Below are positions 1 to 8,468 of a stretch of 64,000 bases of DNA, in pieces (positions within the stretch are counted from its first letter, which is position 1; every line of letters begins with the position of its first letter). This DNA comes from Thalassospira sp. HF15 (GTDB lineage Bacteria > Pseudomonadota > Alphaproteobacteria > Rhodospirillales > Thalassospiraceae): NCBI RefSeq assembly GCF_011806525.1, contig NZ_JAAVKI010000008.1, positions 186,001 through 250,000 of the forward strand, read 5' to 3'. Below the pieces are notes generated by a model that saw only the letters and a list, made by a program, of their open reading frames with translations, made no database searches and had not been told where the DNA came from. A program made the position numbers and the translations under genes.

Positions 1-365
1 GCGTTTTCCACCTTCAGGTGGGTGTTCTTGCAGATGAATTTCAGGCTGGCATTGCGCATCAGAGCGCCGGGCAAAAGGCCTGCCTCGGTCAGGATCTGGA
101 AACCGTTACACACGCCAATGGTGGTCACACCCTGTTTGGCACGTTCGGAAACCGCACGCATGATCGGTGATTTGGCGGCCATGGCGCCACAACGAAGATA
201 GTCGCCATAGGAAAAGCCACCCGGGACCATGATGATATCGGTCTTGGGGAGTTCGGTGTCGCCATGCCAGACCAGGGTCGGCTCGATGCCTGTGGCCTGC
301 TTGAGGGCTGCGATGGCGTCATTCTCCCGGTTGATGCCGGGAAACAGGATGACAGCGGATTTCAT
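1..365 (-). CDS. purQ: Phosphoribosylformylglycinamidine synthase, glutaminase subunit PurQ (partial, C-terminus off the window)
   Basis: Class I glutamine amidotransferase that supplies ammonia to PurL in the fourth step of IMP synthesis, working as a PurS-PurQ-PurL complex in the cytoplasm. The first 121 residues are visible. They begin [16 protein letters not shown] and contain the [12 protein letters not shown] segment and the nucleophile elbow GVCNGFQIL, whose Cys forms the glutamyl thioester. The His/Glu part of the triad lies outside the window. The ATG at 363-365 is the natural family start. It follows purS by about 80 bases on the same strand, so purS-purQ (and presumably purL to the left) form one unit. 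Confidence 0.96.
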   Translation of the reverse strand, partial: MKSAVILFPGINRENDAIAALKQATGIEPTLVWHGDTELPKTDIIMVPGGFSYGDYLRCGAMAAKSPIMRAVSERAKQGVTTIGVCNGFQILTEAGLLPGALMRNASLKFICKNTHLKVEN

Positions 366-446
366 GAAATACCGTCTCTTGATTAGTGTCCGTTACTTAA
401 TCCCGATAGACAAAGGCCGTGCCTTGGCAAAGCCCCGTCCAGGTGA

Positions 447-686
447 TCAGGCCAGCTCGATGCTGTAATCTTCGATCACGGTATTGGCGAGAAGCTTCTC
501 GCACATTTCCTTGACCTCGGCTTCGGCCTTGGCGGCATCGGTGCCATCGAGTTCGAGTTCGATGAACTTGCCCTGACGGACGTCATTGACACCATCAAAG
601 CCCAGGCCCTGAAGGGCGTGGTGAACGGCCTTTCCCTGCGGGTCAAGAACACCGTTCTTCAGGGTGACATGAACACGTGCTTTCAC
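447..686 (-). CDS. purS: Phosphoribosylformylglycinamidine synthase subunit PurS
   Basis: Small bridging subunit (79 residues) that holds PurL and PurQ together in the multi-subunit FGAM synthase found outside gammaproteobacteria. The translation VKARVHVTLKNGVLDPQGKA and the segment VNDVRQGKFIELEL are typical of the family. The open frame extends to an ATG at 779, but a GTG at 684-686 with AAGGAG eight bases upstream gives the normal family length, so I chose GTG. It lies downstream of purC but is separated from it by a terminator-like hairpin, so it may also have its own promoter in the 687-780 interval. Confidence 0.94.
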   Translation of the reverse strand: MKARVHVTLKNGVLDPQGKAVHHALQGLGFDGVNDVRQGKFIELELDGTDAAKAEAEVKEMCEKLLANTVIEDYSIELA

Positions 687-784
687 GAGAAGCTCCTTTA
701 AGTTCGCATGCGCGGGTCTCGCGCGGGGTTCTGTTTGCAAACAAGATGCTGTTCGACGGAATGGGTATCGACCAGACATAAGAA

Positions 785-806
785 AAGGCCGCGCGAACGC
801 GGCCTT
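785..806 (-). terminator. Hairpin terminator after purC
   Basis: A perfect 9-bp stem (AAGGCCGCG / CGCGGCCTT) with a CGAA tetraloop starts 5 bases past the purC stop and is followed on the minus strand by TTTTCTT. The short U-run suggests partial or full termination between purC and purS. Confidence 0.7.
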
Positions 807-810
807 GGGG

Positions 811-1575
811 TTATTTGGTTTCGTCTTTTTTAAGCTGCTCTATTTCGGCGGACTCAGGGAGGACACCGAGACGGCGTGCGACTTCCTGATAGGCCTCTTC
901 GACACCGCCGAGATCGCGACGGAAGCGATCCTTGTCCATCTTTTCGTTGGTGATCGCATCCCAAAGACGGCAGTTGTCCGGGCTGAATTCATCGGCCAGA
1001 ACCAGCTGCGGGAAGTCACCTTCCCAGACGCGGCCGAATTCAAGCTTGAAGTCCACCAGCTTCAGGCCAATGCCACGCATCAGACCGCAGAGGTAGTCGT
1101 TGACGCGAAGGGTCATGCCAACAATTTCCTCAAGCTCTTCAGCACCAGCCCAGCCCAGAGCGAGGATATGTTCATCAGACACCAGCGGATCGCCAAGATC
1201 GTCGTCTTTATAATAGAACTCGACAATCGGACGCGGCAGGCGTTCGCCTTCTTCAAGACCAAGACGCTTGGCCATTGAACCGGCAACGATGTTACGGACC
1301 ACGACTTCAATCGGGACAATTTCGCATTTCTTGCAAAGCTGTTCGCGCATGTTCAGGCGGTGAATGAAGTGGGTCGGGATGCCGATTTCTGCCAGACGGG
1401 TCATGACGAATTCGGTGATCATGTTATTCAGGACACCCTTGCCGGCAATGGTGCCGCGCTTCTGGGCGTTGAACGCTGTGGCGTCGTCCTTGAAATACTG
1501 AATGATCGTTCCGGGCTCCGTACCTTCGTAAAGAACCTTTGCTTTACCCTCGTAGATGGGCTGCTTTCTGGACAT
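811..1575 (-). CDS. purC: Phosphoribosylaminoimidazole-succinocarboxamide synthase (SAICAR synthetase)
   Basis: Ligates aspartate to CAIR using ATP in IMP biosynthesis; PurB (6867-8177) then acts on the product. The 254-residue protein starts [18 protein letters not shown], has the nucleotide-binding KAK segment, the IPTHFI and VVRNIVAGS motifs, and the LVDFKLEFG signature. Length and order match the family over its whole extent. It heads the minus-strand purC-purS-purQ series, although a hairpin separates it from purS. The gap upstream (1576-1797) should hold its promoter. Confidence 0.97.
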   Translation of the reverse strand: MSRKQPIYEGKAKVLYEGTEPGTIIQYFKDDATAFNAQKRGTIAGKGVLNNMITEFVMTRLAEIGIPTHFIHRLNMREQLCKKCEIVPIEVVVRNIVAGSMAKRLGLEEGERLPRPIVEFYYKDDDLGDPLVSDEHILALGWAGAEELEEIVGMTLRVNDYLCGLMRGIGLKLVDFKLEFGRVWEGDFPQLVLADEFSPDNCRLWDAITNEKMDKDRFRRDLGGVEEAYQEVARRLGVLPESAEIEQLKKDETK

Positions 1576-1797
1576 TGGCGGGATCTTTCACATCTAGGCC
1601 CACCGTCCGACGCAGCGGGCACCCTGAAATTCGCGCCCTCCGTATAGCAGTGCTTGGCGAGAAACTCAATTGTCGCTTAAGCTCTATTTATGCAAACTTG
1701 ATAATCGAAATTTGCAACCGTCGGGATCTGCGTCAGAAGAAACCCCGACGTTTCAGGTAACTTGTTGATTTCACCTGTCGTTTTGCCGTCAGCAATC

Positions 1798-2577
1798 CTA
1801 AACATCGACGGGATGGAACGGGGTTTTGTCGGGCTGTCCATCGGCAAAAAGCCACACCGGGCGTCTGGGCAGTTCATGTTCGCTTGTGGGAATCGCCGGA
1901 AGCCCGATCAGTGAGGAGCAGACGGTCTCAAATCCGATATTGCTGCGTACCAACATGGCATCAGCACGAATATCATGGTGATCCGGGTCGGGGGCCTCTG
2001 TGCCGGTATCTGCCAGCAGCGCCTGCCAGGCAAACCAGTCATCGGCTTCGGGATTCGGTGCCGGGGCACTAATAAAGCGCGGCAGATTGCGTTTGGTGCG
2101 CGCACTGTTTTGCGTGTCATTCAGGTCATGGGCGGTCAGAATCGACAAACCTTCCGGGATTTCAGTGATACCGATTTTGCCGGTGCCGCGGTTTGCCAGC
2201 CAATAGGCATCGCGGTTATCGGCAATCACCATGTTAAAATCGCGATAGGCATTGCCATCCAGTTCAGCAAGCGCCTGTGCGGCGTCAATCGCGTCGGCAT
2301 GATCAAGCGCTTCAAGGGGCAATTCGCCCCGGGATCGTTTGCCGTCCTGCGGCCCAAGGGTGCCATAACGGTTCAAAACGGCAGCAACCACGCCATCCTC
2401 GTTGACGCCAAGCCAGGTTCCGCCAGCGGTTTCATCTAGCCCTGCAACGACATCGGGGCGGTCTTCCCAGTGGCGTTTTGGCGCTTTCCAGGGACGGTTA
2501 TTCATTTCATCGCGGTTGGCGCCAATGATCACCGGCCAGTCATGGTCGGGACGGCGTAAAATAATAACTGTGCACAT
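1798..2577 (-). CDS. NRDE-family (TANGO2-like) protein
   Basis: The 259-residue protein carries the defining NRDE motif (GANRDEMNNRP, residues about 20-30) and the GGTWLGVN segment of the TANGO2/NRDE family. Choosing the ATG at 2575-2577 gives an N-terminus of Met-Cys-Thr-Val. This fits the Ntn-hydrolase-like arrangement proposed for the family, with Cys2 exposed after removal of Met; the longer frame (to 2604) would bury it. Human TANGO2 is linked to lipid and haem handling, but no bacterial activity is firmly established, so I assign no reaction. It is a single gene, divergent from the zeta-subunit gene. Confidence 0.88.
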   Translation of the reverse strand: MCTVIILRRPDHDWPVIIGANRDEMNNRPWKAPKRHWEDRPDVVAGLDETAGGTWLGVNEDGVVAAVLNRYGTLGPQDGKRSRGELPLEALDHADAIDAAQALAELDGNAYRDFNMVIADNRDAYWLANRGTGKIGITEIPEGLSILTAHDLNDTQNSARTKRNLPRFISAPAPNPEADDWFAWQALLADTGTEAPDPDHHDIRADAMLVRSNIGFETVCSSLIGLPAIPTSEHELPRRPVWLFADGQPDKTPFHPVDV

Positions 2578-2740
2578 GAGGCAGATCAAAGCGTGCCAAA
2601 GCACTTTTTGTCAAATTCAAAAGTGTCGAGCAAAGGGGTGAAAACGGGATCGTTTGTTGTCATATAAAAGGTTATGATCGACACTAGGTTGAAAGCCTCA
2701 GCACCACTTGCATTTGGATCAGATATCAGGAGGGATGGAA

Positions 2741-3058
2741 ATGAGCAGCTTTAATGAGCGTGAACGCGGGTTCGAGGCAAAATACAGCTTTGATCTTGAA
2801 CAGGATTTCCGCGTTGAGACTCATTTATACAAGATGCTGGTCCAGTGGGCCGGCGAACAGATGGGCATGACCCCACAAGAATGTGAGGACTATACGCGCA
2901 AGATTATTGGTGAAGTTGTTGCCAACCCGCGCGAAAATGGTGTTGTTGCGCTGCTGCTTGCTGACTTTGGCAGCAAGAATATTGATGTCACGGCGTCTGC
3001 ACTTAATGCGAAACTTGACGAACTACGTCCGGTTGCGCGCGCAGAGGTTTTGTCGTGA
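2741..3058 (+). CDS. ATPase inhibitor subunit zeta (DUF1476 family)
   Basis: Small soluble protein (105 residues) of the alphaproteobacterial zeta family, which in Paracoccus denitrificans inhibits ATP hydrolysis by the F1 part of ATP synthase. The N-terminal region MSSFNERERGFEAKYSFD corresponds to the inhibitory segment, followed by the four-helix portion (LVQWAGEQMGMT ... YTRKIIGEVV). The start at 2741 has AGGAGG seven bases upstream (2728-2733); the in-frame ATG at 2735 would be one base from it and is unlikely. A place beside purC is characteristic of alphaproteobacteria. Inhibition in this organism is inferred from family membership. Confidence 0.9.
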   Translation: MSSFNERERGFEAKYSFDLEQDFRVETHLYKMLVQWAGEQMGMTPQECEDYTRKIIGEVVANPRENGVVALLLADFGSKNIDVTASALNAKLDELRPVARAEVLS

Positions 3059-3223
3059 TTTGACGATGTTGCATGTGCTTGGAAAACTTCTCGTTTGCTA
3101 ATGCGTGCTGGCTTTCGTATCCTGACCTCCCCAGACCGAAAAATTGAGTAGGTGCAACCTTTTGGTGTGGTATCCTTCGCAGGTAGCTGAAGGAGCCGAA
3201 TAGGTAGATGAAAGGCGAAAGCA

Positions 3224-3901
3224 TTGCGTATCCTGTTGGCGGACGATCACGACTTGGTTCGTGAGGCAATCTCGCTACTGTTTCAACAGTATTTTGATGA
3301 CTGTGAAGTGGCCGAAGCAGGGGCATTAGACCCCGCGCTTGAGCTGATAGCAGCGAACAATACATTCGATCTGGTTCTGCTTGACTTGCGCATGCCGGGC
3401 ATGAATGGCCTCGAAGGTCTGAAACGCACTTTGGAGCAAGTGGCCGATTCGACCTTCGTGGTTCTGCTATCCGGGGCCTATCGCAGCGACGATGTCCGCA
3501 AGGCTATCGAAGCTGGCGCACACGGGTTTATTCCCAAAACCCTGCGTGGACAGGCCTTGGCAAATGCAGTGCAACTTGTGCTTGCAGGCGACAAGTACCT
3601 GCCATCGTCGATTCTGACTGATATGAATGACAGCATGTCGGGGTCCGGTGATGGTGAAAATCGCCTTGCTGGTGGATTTGGCAACGAGGGCGACTTTGCC
3701 CGTCTGACACCGCGTGAACGTGAAGTTCTTGCTCTTCTGTCAGAAGGGCGTCCGAACAAGGACATCGCCCGTCACCTTGATCTGCGTGAGATCACGGTGA
3801 AATACCATCTGAAAAACATCTATCGCAAACTGAACGTTTCGAACCGTGCACAGGCCGTGAAAATGGCGCTGGAAGATATGGCGCGGTCCGGCACTTTGTA
3901 G
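3224..3901 (+). CDS. NarL/LuxR-type response regulator
   Basis: Two-component transcription factor of 225 residues. The receiver domain (about 1-120) has the acidic pair in LLADDHD, the phospho-acceptor Asp in LVLLDLRMPG and the conserved Lys in FIPKTL. A LuxR-type helix-turn-helix (about 158-220) shows LTPREREVLALLSEG and IARHLDLREITVKYHLKNIYRKL. The start is TTG: an in-frame TGA lies at 3209-3211 and no ATG or GTG lies between, and AAAGG sits about eight bases upstream. No histidine kinase is adjacent, so it is an orphan regulator here. A strong terminator follows. Confidence 0.93.
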   Translation: MRILLADDHDLVREAISLLFQQYFDDCEVAEAGALDPALELIAANNTFDLVLLDLRMPGMNGLEGLKRTLEQVADSTFVVLLSGAYRSDDVRKAIEAGAHGFIPKTLRGQALANAVQLVLAGDKYLPSSILTDMNDSMSGSGDGENRLAGGFGNEGDFARLTPREREVLALLSEGRPNKDIARHLDLREITVKYHLKNIYRKLNVSNRAQAVKMALEDMARSGTL

Positions 3902-3940
3902 GACGTTGGTCAAAGGCAGCTCAGTTTGGCGCTCAAATCC

Positions 3941-3968
3941 CGGCTCGTGATTTCACGGGCCGTTTTTT
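3941..3968 (+). terminator. Intrinsic terminator of the LuxR-type regulator
   Basis: Nine-pair stem CGGCTCGTG / CACGGGCCG with an ATTT loop, directly followed by six T residues, 40 bases after the stop codon. Confidence 0.85.
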
Positions 3969-4071
3969 GTGGCAACCGCGTTTCCGCCCTAGCGGCAGTA
4001 CTTCGTGATGAAAACCATACATTGGGCGCCCCTTCGTTAGCGCTCCAGCAGTGCAACAGGCTTTTGAAACT

Positions 4072-4094
4072 CCCTGCACACGCGGTGTGCAGGG
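4072..4094 (-). terminator. Hairpin downstream of the DMT exporter gene
   Basis: Perfect 10-bp stem CCCTGCACAC / GTGTGCAGGG with a 3-base loop, about ten bases past the stop of the minus-strand transporter gene. The minus-strand tail (AGTTTC) is only weakly U-rich, so termination efficiency is uncertain. Confidence 0.5.
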
Positions 4095-4103
4095 GATAAA
4101 TTA

Positions 4104-5027
4104 TCAGATTTGGCGTGAAGGGGCGGCTGTCAGTTGGTTTTGCATCGCTGGGGTGCGCCCCGATTGCATCACAATAACCCCGGTCAGGATTGCGGCCATC
4201 GCGATCAGCTCCTGCAACTGAACGTTTTCACCCAAAATAAGCGATCCGGTCAGAACAGCGATAATCGGCGGGATATATGTCACGCTCGCGGCTTTGACAG
4301 CGCCGAGGTTTTCAACAACGAGGTAATAGCACAAATAGGCAATGCCAGTGCCAAACAGGCCAAGCCCGAAGAACAGGCCAAGTGCAATCCACCCGTTGTC
4401 AAAGATCGCCAAGGCACCATCAAAGTCGGCAATGAACAGGAACGTTACGGCGGCGATACCCAGTTGATAGGTGCAAAGCGCAAGCGGGGAGATGCCAAGC
4501 GGGCTTATGAACCGACGTGCGTAAACAAAGGAAAGCCCGACACAAAGTGATCCGAGGCCGATAAAGCCGAACCCGGCCAGATCATTTGTCGAGATGCTCG
4601 CATCCCAGGGACGGGCGATCATCGCAATACCAGCAAAGCCGACACACAATCCCAGCACAGATCGACGATTGATCGGCTCGTTCCGCAAAAAGACAGCTGC
4701 TGTGACAAAGGAAATCATCGGGATTGCCCCGCTCAGCATCCCGGCAAGGCTTGATGGCAAAAGCTGAATGCCCTTGGCAAAGCTGAAATAATAAAGGCTG
4801 CCGGCAAGGATCGACATCGCGATGAAATGATGGGCATAGCGCAGATGTTGCCATTTAAGTTTTCGCCCGATCAGGGCTGCGGCAAAAACCGGTAGAAACC
4901 CCATAAAGACACGAACGCTTGCAATCTGCATCGGGCTGATCAGGGTGCTTGCGCCCTTATTGAACAGAAAAGTCAAACCCCAGAGAAGGGCAAGCAGTCC
5001 GAATACGATATAGGATTTGTTTTTCAT
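4104..5027 (-). CDS. EamA/DMT-family transporter
   Basis: Inner-membrane protein of about 307 residues with ten predicted transmembrane segments in two repeated halves, as in drug/metabolite exporters (EamA). Typical segments are LLALLWGLTFLFNKG at the N-terminus, LPSSLAGMLSGAIPM in the first half and AASVTYIPPIIAVL plus LGENVQLQELIAMAAIL in the second. The substrate cannot be read from the sequence. I prefer the start MKNKSY at 5025-5027; the frame also allows an ATG at 5054, and neither has a strong ribosome-binding site. It is transcribed divergently from a LysR gene 100 bases away, which is its probable regulator. Confidence 0.9.
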   Translation of the reverse strand: MKNKSYIVFGLLALLWGLTFLFNKGASTLISPMQIASVRVFMGFLPVFAAALIGRKLKWQHLRYAHHFIAMSILAGSLYYFSFAKGIQLLPSSLAGMLSGAIPMISFVTAAVFLRNEPINRRSVLGLCVGFAGIAMIARPWDASISTNDLAGFGFIGLGSLCVGLSFVYARRFISPLGISPLALCTYQLGIAAVTFLFIADFDGALAIFDNGWIALGLFFGLGLFGTGIAYLCYYLVVENLGAVKAASVTYIPPIIAVLTGSLILGENVQLQELIAMAAILTGVIVMQSGRTPAMQNQLTAAPSRQI

Positions 5028-5126
5028 GGTGGCGTACCAAATTGGAAAAAACATGGCCTATTGTCATAATTTCCAGTACTTTTCACAAATCATACTATCT
5101 AGTCTATGAAATAGAAAAACTGCATC

Positions 5127-6026
5127 ATGGGATCGTATCCACCACTGAAATCATTGCCCGCGTTTGAGGCTTCGATGCGCCTGAAAAGCTTTGCATTGGC
5201 TGCCGACGAATTGAATGTCACGCCGGGTGCCGTCGGACAGCAAATTCGCAAGCTTGAAGAATGGCTTGGTGTTGAGCTGTTTGCGCGCTCTGTCCGTCAG
5301 ATCACGCCAACGGCTGATGGTCTGGCTTATGCCGCCCGTATTGCCCCGGCCCTGCAGCAGATTCGCGATGCAAGCCATCAATTGCGCGATCGGTCAAATC
5401 ATGCTGTGCGCTTTGTGATGCCCCCCAGCTTTGCCGCCAAGTGGTTTTCCAAACGGATGTCGCGCTTTCTGATCGCGCATCCTGAAACTTCGCTACATGT
5501 TGGGTCCTCATCAATCCAGATGGATTTCGACCACGATCCGGTCGATCTGGCGGTTCGGTATTTCAACGGCAAGGATGAACGCCTTGAAACCGTGTTGCTT
5601 TATCAGGGGCAGGCAGCAGCTTTTTGCGCCCCTGCCTACCGCAACAGGGTGGGTCTGAATACGCCTGATGATCTTGTCCGTGCGACGTTACTAAATGACA
5701 TCCTGCACCCCTGGTGGGAAAAATGGCTGGGGGCGTTTTCCGGGCTTTCCACCAACGAAATTCACGGGATCAAGCGGGTTGAGATTGATCAGACATCCAT
5801 GGCGATTGAAGCTGCCATTCATGAACAGGGCGTCGTTTTGGCCAATCCGCTTCTGGCTGAGGAAGACCTTTCGGAAGGAAAGCTGATCCACCTGTTTCCC
5901 GATCAGGTCGTGAAAGTACCTTCAGGTTATTATCTGATATGGCCCAAAAACCGGGAACTCCGCGCCCCGGTCAAGGAATTCCGCGACTGGCTTTTAAGCG
6001 AGGCTGGCGATCTTGGTGTTAAATAA
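5127..6026 (+). CDS. LysR-family regulator (GcvA-like)
   Basis: DNA-binding regulator of 299 residues. The N-terminal winged helix (about 5-65) reads LKSLPAFEASMRLKSFALAA then LNVTPGAVGQQIRKLE, the pattern of the GcvA/AmpR branch; the rest is a periplasmic-binding-protein-like effector domain. Divergent placement against the DMT exporter gene suggests control of that exporter and itself from the shared 5028-5126 interval. The ligand is unknown. It ends just before a bidirectional terminator shared with the PEBP gene. Confidence 0.93.
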   Translation: MGSYPPLKSLPAFEASMRLKSFALAADELNVTPGAVGQQIRKLEEWLGVELFARSVRQITPTADGLAYAARIAPALQQIRDASHQLRDRSNHAVRFVMPPSFAAKWFSKRMSRFLIAHPETSLHVGSSSIQMDFDHDPVDLAVRYFNGKDERLETVLLYQGQAAAFCAPAYRNRVGLNTPDDLVRATLLNDILHPWWEKWLGAFSGLSTNEIHGIKRVEIDQTSMAIEAAIHEQGVVLANPLLAEEDLSEGKLIHLFPDQVVKVPSGYYLIWPKNRELRAPVKEFRDWLLSEAGDLGVK

Positions 6027-6030
6027 CAAA

Positions 6031-6056
6031 CCCCGGCCGAGAGATTTCGACCGGGG
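6031..6056. terminator. Bidirectional terminator between convergent genes
   Basis: Stem built on CCCCGG / CCGGGG with inner CGA/TCG pairs and one mismatch, lying 4 bases after the LysR stop and facing the PEBP gene on the other strand. Confidence 0.7.
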
Positions 6057-6082
6057 TTGGCAATTGCGATGATACGGTCTGA

Positions 6083-6703
6083 TTACAGATCACGGTTCAT
6101 CGTGTAGGTGCCCATATAGCTCGCCTTATCAAGAACATGTCCTTCGATGGCGGCAAGGGCGTCCGGACCGGTGAAGTTTTCCGGGAGATCAACCTTCTCG
6201 GTATCAAGCGCATAGACCGTGAAATGATAGTGGTGAATGATCGAATCATTCCATGGCGGGCAGGGGCCGTCATAATCGGCGTAGTTCCCGCCCATATCGG
6301 CATCACCCGCAAACCAGTCCGTATAGGAATTCAGGCCGGTTTCACCGTGTGCTTTCACACCCGCTGGCTTGCCTTTCGGGGTAATGCCGTTTGCGCCAAC
6401 CCCTTCGGCAAGGCTTGTGGTCGAGGCCGGAATGTTGACCAGCACCCAGTGATAGAAATCAACACGCGGCAGGCTGGCCGGGACTTGTTTGCCTTCAATA
6501 TTGACGTCCTCGCCCGATGACGGGACATCCGGGTCATGGCAGATCAGGGCAAAGGATTTGGTGTCGGCAGGCACATCCGACCAGCTTATGGCCGGGCTGA
6601 TATTGTCTGAGGTTTCAAATCGGCCTTCTGCCGGGATTTTCCCGAATGCAAACTTGGTCGGGATCGGTGCGCCGTCATCCCATCCTTCGATGCTCAGTTT
6701 CAT
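6083..6703 (-). CDS. YbhB/YbcL family Raf-kinase-inhibitor-like protein (PEBP)
   Basis: Phosphatidylethanolamine-binding-protein fold, 206 residues, no signal peptide. Family features visible are SPAISWSDVP, the ligand-pocket segment FALICHDPDVP, FYHWVLVNIP and YDGPCPPWND...HHYHFTVYALD. Bacterial members have no settled biochemical role, so none is assigned. It is a single gene between terminators, next to purB. The start MKLSIEGW at 6701-6703 gives the normal family length. Confidence 0.92.
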   Translation of the reverse strand: MKLSIEGWDDGAPIPTKFAFGKIPAEGRFETSDNISPAISWSDVPADTKSFALICHDPDVPSSGEDVNIEGKQVPASLPRVDFYHWVLVNIPASTTSLAEGVGANGITPKGKPAGVKAHGETGLNSYTDWFAGDADMGGNYADYDGPCPPWNDSIIHHYHFTVYALDTEKVDLPENFTGPDALAAIEGHVLDKASYMGTYTMNRDL

Positions 6704-6816
6704 GTTTCATCCCTTTCCTGTGATTGCCGCTTTTGGGTGGGTTGTTGCTTATCGATATAGCTCAGCATCAATGGCATGCAATGTCAAAGAACGCGAATGC
6801 CGTACCCCAAAATGAA

Positions 6817-6843
6817 AAAGCCCCGGTCACTGACCGGGGCTTT
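6817..6843 (-). terminator. Intrinsic terminator of purB
   Basis: Twelve-pair stem AAAGCCCCGGTC / GACCGGGGCTTT with an ACT loop, 24 bases past the purB stop and followed on the minus strand by further T residues. Confidence 0.85.
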
Positions 6844-6866
6844 GAAGGCAGGCTTTGGTGTCTGGC

Positions 6867-8177
6867 TTAATCCGCAAACACACGGGCAAAGATCGTATCG
6901 ACATGCTTGGTGTGGTAGCCAAGGTCAAACAGTGCTTCGAGCTTGTCCATCGGGATTTTCGCGGTCACGTCTTCATCGGTCTTCAGAAGCGACAGCAGAT
7001 CCCCTTCACGATTCCAGACCTTCATCGCGTTGCGCTGAACGATGCGGTAAGAATCTTCGCGCGAAACACCATGCTGGGTCAGGGTCAGCAGCACGCGCTG
7101 CGAGAACACCAGGCCACCCATCTGATTGAGGATCTCGTCCATGCGTTCGGGATAGACAACCAGGTTTTCAACAACATTGGTCAAACGCATCAGGGCGAAG
7201 TCGAGCGTTACCGTCGCATCCGGGCCAATGTTACGTTCGACCGAGCTGTGCGAAATATCGCGCTCGTGCCAAAGGGCAACGTTTTCCATTGCCGGGATTG
7301 CCATCGAACGCACCAGACGGGCAAGACCGGTCAGGTTTTCGGTCAGAACCGGGTTGCGTTTGTGGGGCATCGCCGAGGAGCCTTTCTGCCCCTTGGAGAA
7401 GAATTCTTCTACTTCGCGGACTTCGGTGCGCTGCAGGTGGCGGATTTCGGTCGCCAGATGCTCGATCGAGGATGCAATCACGCCAAGGGCTGCGAAATAG
7501 GCGGCATGACGGTCACGCGGGATCACCTGGGTCGAAACCGGTTCCGGCTTCAGGCCAAGCTTCTCGGCAACATGTTCCTCAACGCTCGGATCGATGTTGG
7601 CAAAGGTGCCAACCGCACCAGAAATTGCGCAGGTCGCGATTTCGTCACGCGCAGCAACAAGGCGGTCGCGGTTACGTTTGAATTCCGCATAGAAAGTCGC
7701 AAGCTTAAGACCAAAGGTCACCGGCTCTGCGTGGATGCCGTGCGAACGGCCCATGCAAGGGACATCTTTGGTTTCATAGGCGCGCTTTTTAAGGGCTGCC
7801 AGAAGCTTGTCCATGTCTTCCAGAAGGATGTCGGTTGCCTGGGCAAGCTGCACGTTAAAGCAAGTATCAAGCACGTCCGAACTCGTCATGCCCTGATGAA
7901 CAAAGCGGGCTTCCTCACCAACCTGTTCGGCCAGTTCGGTCAGAAACGCGATCACATCGTGTTTGACTTCGGCTTCGACGGTATCAATCCGGTCGATACG
8001 GTCCTGAGTGTAGGGCTTGTCGCCTTTTTCCCAGACAAGCTTGGCGGATTCTGCCGGGATAACACCCAGTTCGGCCAGTTTATCAGCAGCGTGGGCTTCG
8101 ATTTCGAACCAGATACGGAACTTGTTCGCCGGTTCCCAGATAGAGGTCATCTGCGGACGGGAATAACGGGGGATCAT
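6867..8177 (-). CDS. purB: Adenylosuccinate lyase
   Basis: Cleaves SAICAR to AICAR and adenylosuccinate to AMP, so it serves both IMP synthesis and the AMP branch. The 436-residue protein has the fumarase/aspartase superfamily signature SSAMPHKRNP (flexible loop with the catalytic Ser), the MTSSDVLDT motif and GRSHGIHAEP with the catalytic His. The frame runs to 8240, but the ATG at 8175-8177 (MIPRYSRPQM) has GGAGG about nine bases upstream and matches the family N-terminus. It is on the same strand as purC but about 5 kb away. Confidence 0.97.
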   Translation of the reverse strand: MIPRYSRPQMTSIWEPANKFRIWFEIEAHAADKLAELGVIPAESAKLVWEKGDKPYTQDRIDRIDTVEAEVKHDVIAFLTELAEQVGEEARFVHQGMTSSDVLDTCFNVQLAQATDILLEDMDKLLAALKKRAYETKDVPCMGRSHGIHAEPVTFGLKLATFYAEFKRNRDRLVAARDEIATCAISGAVGTFANIDPSVEEHVAEKLGLKPEPVSTQVIPRDRHAAYFAALGVIASSIEHLATEIRHLQRTEVREVEEFFSKGQKGSSAMPHKRNPVLTENLTGLARLVRSMAIPAMENVALWHERDISHSSVERNIGPDATVTLDFALMRLTNVVENLVVYPERMDEILNQMGGLVFSQRVLLTLTQHGVSREDSYRIVQRNAMKVWNREGDLLSLLKTDEDVTAKIPMDKLEALFDLGYHTKHVDTIFARVFAD

Positions 8178-8468
8178 GCGGTCGCCTCCGGGCAATATGG
8201 TTGGGTGCCGGAAAAGGATCTCGATGATCGGATTGCGCAATCAATTGCCCGATCACGGCGCCGGCACGCTTTCACGGGGTCGGATAGTCCATTCCGGGCG
8301 AATTGGCAACCCTGCAGACGGGTATGGCAGGCTTGTGAAGCGATTTTACTGTGCCAAAGCTTGTGCGCCGTTAGAAAAATAGCAACTTATTAGATATATA
8401 CCGTGTAAACAGGCGGGGCGTATCTGCGACGTCGCGGTTGATCCGAATGCGAAGTGGACGGAATTTTT

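Noticed and set aside
3208-3264. Short frame MKGESIAYPVGGRSRLGS as a leader peptide before the LuxR-type gene
   Set aside because: The Shine-Dalgarno-like AAGGAG is about 12 bases away and there is no attenuator structure after it; probably chance.
6855-8393. 512-codon open frame on the plus strand
   Set aside because: It is antisense to purB, which has full family motifs; the plus-strand translation is His/Gln/Arg-rich without domains.
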